A DNA stretch of 64,000 bases, taken from Echinometra lucunter (Eukaryota; Echinodermata; Echinoidea; Camarodonta; Echinometridae). How positions within the stretch are numbered: position 1 is the first letter of the stretch; each line of letters starts with the position of its first letter. Under the pieces are notes generated by a model, which was not told where the DNA came from, did no database searches, and saw nothing but the letters and a program-made list of their open reading frames with translations. Positions 43,298 to 52,572 of this stretch are shown one piece after another. The translations under genes and the position numbers were made by a program. The stretch spans positions 23,835,202-23,899,201 of the forward strand of contig CM057165.1 in NCBI GenBank assembly GCA_029962745.1. The letters are read 5' to 3'.

Positions 43298-44446
43298 CTG
43301 ATAAGATGAAAGAAAACAAAAGCAGGGGATGCCAAATATCAATAACATTAAGAAAAATAATAAACATGATGAAATTTTATCTTTAAACCCACATGAGGGA
43401 CTTTATCATTATTGATAGATCTTAAGTTCCTTCATCCATCCAAAAATTAGATCTTTAAAAAAAAAAAAAAAAAAGCCTACGTGTCCAGAGCTGCTAACCT
43501 TCAGAAACCAATTAGTACTGAGAAATTTTAAAAATCATATTTTTCACCAAAAATTTGCATTTTCTCAAGAAAGAAATGCTTCAGCTTACCAGGGTCTGAG
43601 CAAGCAGATGCAGCATAGAGGAAAGCTAGCTTCAACAGTTCCCCGATCAACCCACCGTTGTTGTTGATTTGTGTTGAATGGCAGGTAGTCAGTTTTGACC
43701 TTTATCACCAACAAGCTTTATTATTATTATTATTTTCAAATAGCTTTGATATAAAAAAAAAAAGTACTTCATATCTTTATTGAAAAGGCACTTTATAAAT
43801 GAAAGTTAGTATCATTATTATTATTATTATCATTATTATTAATGCTATTGGCATCTCTGAAACCCTGGGAAGATATTCAAAAAGTTCTGCTATGTGTCAA
43901 CTCATATCATCAAGGACAAGGTGGCTCAGAAAACAATCATAATTTCAGCAAACAGTATTTATAAACATTTTACGAGTGCTATAATATGAAAAATAAAAAA
44001 GTGGATGAAACATCCATGAAATCAAATCTTGTGCTTGATGCCGGAAATATATCTGAAATCCAATGATCGTGTTTGTGTTGCCATTTCCCGCAAGAAAAAT
44101 TTGAACAGCTAACGTTAGATTACTGGCAGCAGCACAAGTGAGCTTCAAGTTCAACTCATCGAGGTGGCTCAGAAAACATTCATAATGAGTAAAAAGTAGA
44201 GGGAAGTTCCCCCTCATTTTCCATCTTTCTCTCTATGTCATGTTAGATACTTAGAAAAGTTTGAGTAGTACCGATCAAACTGAAATAAAACTAATTTTGA
44301 CAAGATCTACTCGTTTTGGCGTAGTAGCCTACACAAAAAACTAACGTATGGGACCACATAATCTGCAGATGTACACACAGTGTCACTGAACATCGTTTCT
44401 CGAGAAAAAAATACAGAGAGAAAGAAAGATTCACTTTATATCTTAC
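43298..44446. other. AK8 intron 1
   Basis: Phase 0, donor GTAAGAT at 44446. Contains an A-run (43457-43474), a retroposon-like word GAAAAGGCACTTTATAAATG with an ATT-rich tail (43780-43842), and a short direct repeat GGTGGCTCAGAAAACA at about 43921 and 44163. Confidence 0.7.
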
Positions 44447-44530
44447 CTTATACATTTCAAAAATTCCATGCCTCTCAGCGTACGTACCAAATTGAGGAGG
44501 AATTCTCAGTGGTTTTTTAGTTTGATCCAT
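44447..44530 (-). CDS. AK8: AK8 exon 1, initiator Met
   Basis: An 84-nt coding part from ATG at 44530 to AAG before GTAAGA. It encodes MDQTKKPLRIPPQFGTYAER then HGIFEMYK. The RIPP-x(4)-Y-[AG]-E-x-H-x-IFE-[LM] pattern is the N-terminal signature of vertebrate AK8, and the length before it matches, so the start is well supported. Exons 1-6 together give about 158 residues, against roughly 480 for the full family. Confidence 0.95.
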
Positions 44531-44686
44531 TTTACGGACCTGTTGACGCGACGATTTCGAGAATAAATGCTGTTGCTATGCCACTGAAAACGAACGTAGA
44601 GGGCGTCAACACTTTGCAAACTGCAGAAGTGGCAAACAGAGTACGGTATTTGAAAAGTTGTTCGTTCAACGTCTTCCAAAACGCAA

Positions 44687-44721
<35 letters not shown>

Positions 44722-44923
44722 CTCCCCATTCAAAATAGCATAACTTTTTAAGGAAGAAGTTTCGAGCAAAATAATTTGGCAGGAGTGTTCCTACACTTAC
44801 TGACTAATTTCTGTGTGAAAATGAGGTTAATCAGTCAAGCCATGCATGAGTGAGCAGACACTAAATGCAAAACTGTCACTTTTCAAAAGTCACAAAAGTC
44901 TTTTTTTGGGGGGGGGGGAGGGG
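44531..44923. other. AK8 5' flank
   Basis: CpG-containing 5' flank (44535-44640) fitting a promoter region. An A-run of about 30 lies at 44688-44717, with AT-rich DNA and a T/G-run up to the family-B element. No TATA box seen. Confidence 0.4.
44572..44586 (+). promoter_or_regulatory. Candidate RFX X-box upstream of AK8
   Basis: GTTGCTATGCCACTG lies 42-56 bp upstream of the AK8 ATG (reading from the minus-strand start). The first half-site GTTGCTATG matches the RFX X-box consensus GTTGCYATGGCAAC well; the second half-site (CCAC) is weak. RFX factors control many ciliary genes and AK8 is ciliary, which makes the position plausible. Confidence 0.3.
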
Positions 44924-45471
44924 CAGTGGCGGCACCAAGGGGGGGCATGGGGGGACATTTGCCCCCCCAGTTGCCCCCCCCCCCAGAAATTTTGAGGACT
45001 GAAAAGAAAAATTTTGTAAATAAGTAGATGTTGTCATAAGCATCATATTCAAGCTGTGAAGTGCTCTAAAATACCATTTTCAGCTCTTCAAAACTTTGAT
45101 TGAAAACCCCAAAAGTGGTTATTTTTGGCTCGCTCGCTTGGCTCGCTCGTCATATTTTAAAATTTCTTTTCTAAAATGTGATTAAAAACAAGAAATGTAG
45201 CCATTTTTGGCTCGCTCGCTTCGCTCGCTCGTCATATTTCAGAATATTTATTTGATTTATGTGATTAAAAACCAAAAAGAGGGGTTATTTTTTTGTTCGC
45301 TTGCTTCGCTTGCTCGCAAAATTGATATTAAAATGTACGTAAGCGACTAAAACTCGCGCTTCACGCTCGATTTTTCCAGCGCAAAAAAATAATTGACTGC
45401 CCCTGCCCCCCCAACATTTTCTTTTGCCTTCCATTTGCCCCCCAACTTTAACAATCCTGGTGCCGCCACTG
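44924..45471 (-). mobile_element. Family-B hAT MITE (B2), intact
   Basis: A 548-bp element from CAGTGGCGGCACCAAGG to CCTGGTGCCGCCACTG, flanked by GGGAGGGG on both sides (44916-44923 and 45472-45479), an 8-bp duplication although in low-complexity sequence. It holds three internal modules with the CpG mirror motif near 45128, 45210 and 45298. It is oriented opposite to B1. Its left part contains the upstream boundary of the 5-kb tandem duplication. Confidence 0.9.
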
Positions 45472-45939
45472 GGGAGGGGGTGGGGGTCTGTGAAACAAAC
45501 TCTTTCTGCTGTTTGTTTGTTTGTTTAAGTGCTGTTGATTTTTATCACAGTTGTGTCATGGTTGAGTTATTTTCAACGATGAAACAAGAAATGCTTAAAA
45601 TTTACTGTTTAATGCCGGTAAAACAACTATACTCTAAAAAATATAGGGAAAAAAAAATTGCCCAAATTTTATCCAACATGAGGATAATTATGTGTCCGAC
45701 CAACAAATGGGTAAAAAAAAAAAACACATTTTGCATGATTTACTCAGTGTTGGGTAAAAAATAATACACCCAACAAGATTTTACCCAGTCATAAATTCTT
45801 GACTTATCATGTCTGAGGACCATGCCTCGAACCAGTGCGTGCCATGACATAGTGTCCTCAAGACCTGTGTGCTACCTATTGCGCCAGCGAGAGATCGTTG
45901 AGAGGGTAAGGTCTTCTAATAATTATAAACTCGAAATCT

Positions 45940-46080
45940 GGGGAGTGTTTCATGAAAGGACTTGTCGGATGTTTTATCCGACAGTTGCCACAGTAATGAT
46001 GCTTCTCAGCCAATCAAAATCAAGGAAAGATGTCAGATCTGACAACTTGTCAGACAACAAATGTTGATGAAATGCTCCCC
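45940..46080. mobile_element. Hairpin MITE, GGGGAGTGTTTCATGAAAGG type
   Basis: GGGGAGTGTTTCATGAAAGG and GTTGATGAAATGCTCCCC are inverted ends. The inner stem pairs GACTTGTCGGATGTTTTATC-like sequence with CTGACAACTTGTCAGACAAC. Related in its ends to family E. A second copy at 50976-51116 is due to the tandem duplication. Confidence 0.8.
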
Positions 46081-46346
46081 TGGATTAGCCTAACTCCTAG
46101 AATGCAAAATAACCCAAATGTTGAAAAAAGTGCCCAAGTTTAATTCTACTTTTTTCCACTGGGTATATTGGGTAAATAGTTTGAGGAAGATGATCTGATT
46201 GCAACAAGGAAAAGGCCACCCTACCCTGTAATGTCTAACAAAGGTTTTATTGGGTATATATAAGTAGTAAATGATTGGGAGAAAATAACTCAGTTGTCGG
46301 ATCAAATTACCCAACAATAATTTCACCAGTACCATTTACCCAACTA

Positions 46347-46472
46347 ATTTTTATATTTCATTGGGCAATTGCATGTAGTAAATAATTGGGTAGAAATAAC
46401 CCAACTATTAATAGTGTGGTTATTTCTACCCGATTATTTACTACATGCAATTGCCCAATGAAATATAAAAAT
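46347..46472. repeat. Near-perfect palindrome with arms of about 57 bp
   Basis: The left arm (ATTTTTATATTTCATTGGGC.. to AATAACCCA) and right arm (.. GCCCAATGAAATATAAAAAT) match at all but about two positions across a 12-13 bp centre (ACTATTAATAGTG). The copy in unit 2 is at 51383-51508. Such arms could extrude as a cruciform or, if transcribed, form a long hairpin RNA. Confidence 0.9.
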
Positions 46473-47109
46473 CAAAATTGGGAATTTTTTTTCTTAATTT
46501 TTCTTTGCCCAGTCACACCTGCCCAACTTTTTTGTTACAGTATACCCGATGTATTAACATATGTGTTGACTCAAGTTGGTTGATGCCGATTCTTTCCTTA
46601 AAGTGAAAGGATTTTGTAGATTTAGGAAGGACTTAACATCAATTTCCCCCAAAATTGTGTTCACCCAACTATGTTTAGCATGAAAAGTGTCAGAGATAGG
46701 CGTGAGGGGGTCAAAACAATGGAAGAAACCAAATATGCCAAAGTTTTGTTCAGAGACCCCCCAGAATGACTCTTGTGACTTTTGAAATGTGACAGTTTTG
46801 CCTTTCATGTCTGCTCACTCATTTATGTTCAGAAGAATTGCTTTCTACATAACATACTTTTACTATGGGGATGAGAAAATATGTAATTTCCAAGGAAATT
46901 GAGAAAATGTGCAATTTTATGTACAAAGTAAATGGAAAGCTGCTCGCGTATGATGTCATCAGTGTTGCCAATTTGCAGAGCCGAGTGCAATTTACAAGAA
47001 AATGTGAATGAATGTAATTTTCTTATTCTTTGACCGATTTTGCTCATTTCTATTTTAAATTGCTGTTAGAATCCATCTCCTTTTCTTGAAACAGTGAAAC
47101 TTCTTGGGT

Positions 47110-47450
47110 GGACTTCCTCTTTAACAACAGTTTGACGAATCAACTTCAAACTTGGCTCATGTGTGCATATGGGAGGGACAATGACCTGACTAGATTTTGG
47201 GGTCTCATGCAAGGTCAAAGGTCATAGGTCATAGAGGTCATTATGTACTTAGAAATGGTCCGTTCTCGCGATAACTACACAACCATTTGACGGACCAACT
47301 TCAAACTTGGCTCATGTATGCATATGGGAGGGACAATGATCTGATTAGATTTTGGGGTCTCAGGGTCAAAGGTCAAAGGTCATAGAGGTCATTATATACA
47401 TGAAACTTGCTTGTTCCTGTGATAAATCAACAACTCTGTGTCAAATGTAA
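47110..47450 (-). repeat. DR1-bearing repeat fragment, unit 1
   Basis: The complement of about two and a half units of the 11-kb/42-kb family: CAACTTCAAACTTGGCTCAT, GCATATGGGAGGGACAATGA, AGATTTTGGGGTCTCA, GGTCAAAGGTCATAGAGGTC. A perfect DR1 (AGGTCAAAGGTCA) lies at 47370-47382. Truncated at both ends. Confidence 0.85.
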
Positions 47451-47504
47451 GGACAGAGAAAGAGGCCGGCGGGTGTGATAAAAATAATGATGATGAGAGA
47501 GATG

Positions 47505-47543
<39 letters not shown>

Positions 47544-47815
47544 GGAAGGAGGTGAAGAGGGGTGGTGACGAAGATAATGAAGAGGAGACTAAGGAGGAAC
47601 TGGAGGAGGGAGAGAAGGAGAGAAGAGATGAGGATCATGATATGACAATGATGACGAGAAAGAGGATAATGATGATGCTAGTGATGCTAGAAACAGAGAG
47701 AGGGAGAGAAGAAGAAGAAGAAGAAGAAGAAGAAGAAGAAGAAGAAGAAGAAGAAGAAGAAGAGAGAGGGGGGGGGGATTGTGAGGTATATGGAAGTGGG
47801 CAAAGATAAAACTAA
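47451..47815 (+). repeat. Purine-rich microsatellite block, unit 1
   Basis: (GA)n, GAGGAxx and (GAA)n tracts; the (GAA)n part at 47708-47763 is longer than in unit 2 (52742-52795). Acidic or Arg-rich open frames on this stretch are products of the simple sequence. Confidence 0.85.
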
Positions 47816-49506
47816 AGCATAAGTGAAGAAAACATAAATGGTATTTTACGATATAGCCTTAATTCATTGTGAAAAGTGGCGAAGGTATATTTCAACTTTG
47901 TTCAGTCTCTTCACGTATGTATTTTACTTTTTCCACTTATTGTTGCATATTTGGTTTCCATGACTAAACGAAAAACAAAAACATTTGGTCTTTATGAAAA
48001 AAAAAAAAATCCTAGACATTATAGAGTTGTCCCGTGCTAACAGACCAGTTTGGATGCAAATGAACTTTGTCTCTGATGAATTACCTTTAAATTTTTTCTT
48101 TTAGTTGCCAGATCATGTGTTTCCTGCCTAAACATGGCTGTTTATTATCTATAATTTATATAACCGGACAATAATTTCAAATATTCAAAATTTGATTGAG
48201 AAAAGCGATGATTTTGAAGCAAATATCCATGAACCAAAAGGCGTGATGCTGAGTCTTGTATGTTTTCATTTCTACGTCCTATTCAGGATGAAAAAAATGT
48301 CAGTAATGATATTGATAACAGTAGCAAACAAGTCTCCACAAGGAAGGTGTTAGCACCACATTTTTTTTTCTTTTTCGAGAGTAGTAGCAAAAATGGGTGC
48401 CATTCTTTACTACTTTCTAACAGACCATATATCCTGACAAAATGAAATTTGAGAAGAGTTTTCGAATGATTTTTTTTGGTATTTTCTTTTCTTGTTTCAG
48501 GGGATAAATGTGTCTAAATCTGAATTTTCGATTTTATTTTACTTTACTACCAATATTAGAAATTAACCATGAACAACACTATACCAACTAACATTTTTTA
48601 AAAAAATACCAAGTAATAGGAAAATATTGAACCTGCATTCTACTAGTAGTGAGAATCATGTATATGTATTATTTTTGTCAGTCTGTTTCTTATAGGCCTA
48701 TTTTGAAGGAAAAAAACCACACATAAAAAATCAATGACACAACTATTCAGCAATACTTACTTTTAAAGTTCCCCCTCTGCTTTGTAGGGCTTGGGACCTT
48801 CAAACTTTAGATTTGCAACGATTTTCTTGTATTCTGTATTTTTCCCTTTATAATTTGTCCTAACAATAAATTGAAGATGTCTTTCTGACTGAAAATTTCC
48901 GTATTCGATTTTCATCGCCATCAAAACATAATCAGCCTGAAAGTATATAAAAATAATTTTCTTTCGAGAATCTTTAATCGATCATTCAAACTGGTGCAAT
49001 TTTTGTTCTTATTCATTATCATTTTGTCCTCATCTTATTCTCTCTGAAAATGCTTTATCGTTGCATATCTTGTTTGGCAGCATTAGGAACTTGACAGAAA
49101 TTGTGATTATTGTGCTTGAAATATTCAGTTTCTTTTTCTTCACGCGGCAACAGTAAGAGAAATGATCATGAAATATAAGCACAAACCCTCAATATGGATA
49201 TGATATTATCTAGCGATAGCAGTCTTTCTCCATTAGGCACTATTCTTTAAAAATATTCAAAATCAAATTCAAATCAAGCTTTATATCTAAAGTAATACGA
49301 AACATAAACAATCTTTTTAATAGTAATGCATGAACTGATTTACATCATTTTGCTATTTTTAACATCATTGCAAACCAAAAGGAATAAATCTCTACCTTAC
49401 ACAAAGTATTTTGGGAAAAAATCCCTTGTTCAAATGAATGAAAGTAATGAAATTTCTATTTGTCCATTTGTCACGGTGCGTATATCTTCTATTTATGTCT
49501 GTGCAT
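47816..49506. other. Quiet AT-rich stretch of unit 1
   Basis: No exon or repeat family recognised. The last 30 bp (GGTGCGTATATCTTCTATTT) also flank, in inverted form, the family-A element at 63111-63603, so this flank belongs to an older repeat. Confidence 0.5.
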
Positions 49507-49991
49507 CATTGGCGTAAATGTGGAGGGGGGGGGATATATCCCCCCCCCCCCCATTTTTTTTAGAGGGGATGGCGTGTACAAATATCCCTACACTTTTTAA
49601 GGAAGAAATTATATTTGAATTAATCGTTAATAAATTTTCTAATAATCTGTCATAAACAACCATCATATATTCGAGTTTTTATTTGAAAATGTGCTTTAAA
49701 ACCAGAAAAGAGCTTATTTTTTGCTCGCTCGCTTCGCTCCTTCATCATATTTTAGAATTTTTGTTTGGAAATGCGATGGAAAACCAAAAGAGTGGTTATT
49801 TTTGGCTTGCTTGCTTCGCTCGCTCATCATATTACAGAATTTCTATTTGAAAATGCGATTTAAAACCAGAAAAGTGGTAATTTTTGACTCGCTCGCTCGC
49901 AAGATAAAAATTAAAATGTGTGTAAGGGGGTCTGTGCAGGTGGGTGAGGACGTGTGTTTATTATTAAGTATGAGTTCGACAGAAAAAAAAA
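49507..49991 (-). mobile_element. Family-A hAT MITE (A4), cut by duplication junction
   Basis: Starts CATTGGCGTAAATGTGG after CTGTGCAT (49499-49506), as in the intact copy A5. It holds three modules of about 80 bp (mirror motifs near 49723, 49810 and 49892). It stops in the A-run after TCGACAG and is joined directly to the interior of a family-B element, so its right TIR is missing. Confidence 0.9.
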
Positions 49992-52541
49992 ACATTTGCC
50001 CCCCCAGTTGCCCCCCCCCCAGAAATTTTGAGGACTGAAAAGAAAAATTTTGTAAATAAGTAGATGTTGTCATAAGCATCATATTCAAGCTGTGAAGTGC
50101 TCTAAAATACCATTTTCAGCTCTTCAAAACTTTGATTGAAAACCCCAAAAGTGGTTATTTTTGGCTCGCTCGCTTGGCTCGCTCGTCATATTTTAAAATT
50201 TCTTTTCTAAAATGTGATTAAAAACAAGAAATGTAGCCATTTTTGGCTCGCTCGCTTCGCTCGCTCGTCATATTTCAGAATATTTATTTGATTTATGTGA
50301 TTAAAAACCAAAAAGAGGGGTTATTTTTTTGTTCGCTTGCTTCGCTTGCTCGCAAAATTGATATTAAAATGTACGTAAGCGACTAAAACTCGCGCTTCAC
50401 GCTCGATTTTTCCAGCGCAAAAAAATAATTGACTGCCCCTGCCCCCCCAACATTTTCTTTTGCCTTCCATTTGCCCCCCAACTTTAACAATCCTGGTGCC
50501 GCCACTGGGGAGGGGGTGGGGGTCTGTGAAACAAACTCTTTCTGCTGTTTGTTTGTTTGTTTAAGTGCTGTTGATTTTTATCACAGTTGTGTCATGGTTG
50601 AGTGATTTTCAACGATGAAACAAGAAATGCTTAAAATTTACTGTTTAATGCCGGTAAAACAACTATACTCTAAAAAATATAGGGAAAAAAAAATTGCCCA
50701 AATTTTATCCAACATGAGGATAATTATGTGTCCGACCAACAAATGGGTAAAAAAAAAAACCACATTTTGCATGATTTACTCAGTGTTGGGTAAAAAATAA
50801 TACACCCAACAAGATTTTACCCAGTCATAAATTCTTGACTTATCATGTCTGAGGACCATGCCTCGAACCAGTGCGTGCCATGACATAGTGTCCTCAAGAC
50901 CTGTGTGCTACCTATTGCGCCAGCGAGAGATCGTTGAGAGGGTAAGGTCTTCTAATAATTATAAACTCGAAATCTGGGGAGTGTTTCATGAAAGGACTTG
51001 TCGGATGTTTTATCCGACAGTTGCCACAGTAATGATGCTTCTCAGCCAATCAAAATCAAGGAAAGATGTCAGATCTGACAACTTGTCAGACAACAAATGT
51101 TGATGAAATGCTCCCCTGGATTAGCCTAACTCCTAGAATGCAAAATAACCCAAATGTTGAAAAAAGTGCCCAAGTTTAATTCTACTTTTTTCCACTGGGT
51201 ATATTGGGTAAATAGTTTGAGGAAGATGATCTGATTGCAACAAGGAAAAGGCCACCCTACCCTGTAATGTCTAACAAAGGTTTTATTGGGTATATATAAG
51301 TAGTAAATGATTGGGAGAAAATAACTCAGTTGTCGGATCAAATTACCCAACAATAATTTCACCAGTACCATTTACCCAACTAATTTTTATATTTCATTGG
51401 GCAATTGCATGTAGTAAATAATTGGGTAGAAATAACCCAACTATTAATAGTGTGGTTATTTCTACCCGATTATTTACTACATGCAATTGCCCAATGAAAT
51501 ATAAAAATCAAAATTGGGAATTTTTTTTCTTAATTTTTCTTTGCCCAGTCACACCTGCCCAACTTTTTTGTTACAGTATACCCGATGTATTAACATATGT
51601 GTTGACTCAAGTTGGTTGATGCCGATTCTTTCCTTAAAGTGAAAGGATTTTGTAGATTTAGGAAGGACTTAACATCAATTTCCCCCAAAATTGTGTTCAC
51701 CCAACTATGTTTAGCATGAAAAGTGTCAGAGATAGGCGTGAGGGGGTCAAAACAATGGAAGAAACCAAATATGCCAAAGTTTTGTTCAGAGACCCCCCAG
51801 AATGACTCTTGTGACTTTTGAAATGTGACAGTTTTGCCTTTCATGTCTGCTCACTCATTTATGTTCAGAAGAATTGCTTTCTACATAACATACTTTTACT
51901 ATGGGGATGAGAAAATATGTAATTTCCAAGGAAAATTGAGAAAATGTGCAATTTTATGTACAAAGTAAATGGAAAGCTGCTCGCGTATGATGTCATCAGT
52001 GTTGCCAATTTGCAGAGCCGAGTGCAATTTACAAGAAAATGTGAATGAATGTAATTTTCTTATTCTTTGACCGATTTTGCTCATTTCTATTTTAAATTGC
52101 TGTTAGAATCCATCTCCTTTTCTTGAAACAGTGAAACTTCTTGGGTGGACTTCCTCTTTAACAACAGTTTGACGAATCAACTTCAAACTTGGCTCATGTG
52201 TGCATATGGGAGGGACAATGACCTGACTAGATTTTGGGGTCTCATGCAAGGTCAAAGGTCATAGGTCATAGAGGTCATTATGTACTTAGAAATGGTCCGT
52301 TCTCGCGATAACTACACAACCATTTGACGGACCAACTTCAAACTTGGCTCATGTATGCATATGGGAGGGACAATGATCTGATTAGATTTTGGGGTCTCAG
52401 GGTCAAAGGTCAAAGGTCATAGAGGTCATTATATACATGAAACTTGCTTGTTCCTGTGATAAATCAACAACTCTGTGTCAAATGTAAGGACAGAGAAAGA
52501 GGCCGGCGGGTGTGATAAAAATAATGATGATGAGAGAGATG

Positions 52542-52572
<31 letters not shown>

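Larger units (their letters stand above)
45620..46560. mobile_element. ACCCAA/TTGGGT-rich element cluster, unit 1
   Basis: From about ACTCTAAAAAATATAGGG (45670) the words GGGTAAA and ACCCAAC recur on both strands every 20-60 bp, ending near CACCTGCCCAACTTTTTTG (46520). It carries a nested hairpin MITE (45940-46080) and a long near-perfect palindrome (46347-46472). It looks like one or more MITEs of a family with TTGGGT subterminal repeats. The copy in unit 2 lies 5036 bp further on. Confidence 0.6.
44955..49991 (+). repeat. 5.04-kb tandem duplication, unit 1
   Basis: Begins at ACATTTGCCCCCCC inside B2 and ends at the A-run of a truncated family-A element (TCGACAGAAAAAAAA). It is repeated head-to-tail at 49992-55022 with only rare substitutions (e.g. 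GAGTTATTTT against GAGTGATTTT near 45564/50601) plus homopolymer and microsatellite length changes. It contains the rest of B2, a GGGTAAAT-rich MITE region, a DR1-repeat fragment, GA-rich microsatellite DNA, about 1.7 kb of quiet DNA and the left part of a family-A element. No gene recognised. Confidence 0.95.

Noticed and set aside
44688..44717. A-run of about 30 as the tail of a processed pseudogene or retroposon
   Set aside because: No gene-like or retroposon body lies next to it, and it is just upstream of the AK8 start.
47438..47809. Acidic/Arg-rich open frame (and its copy at 52585-52854)
   Set aside because: Translation of (GA)n and (GAA)n. The two tandem units give different frames because of microsatellite length changes.
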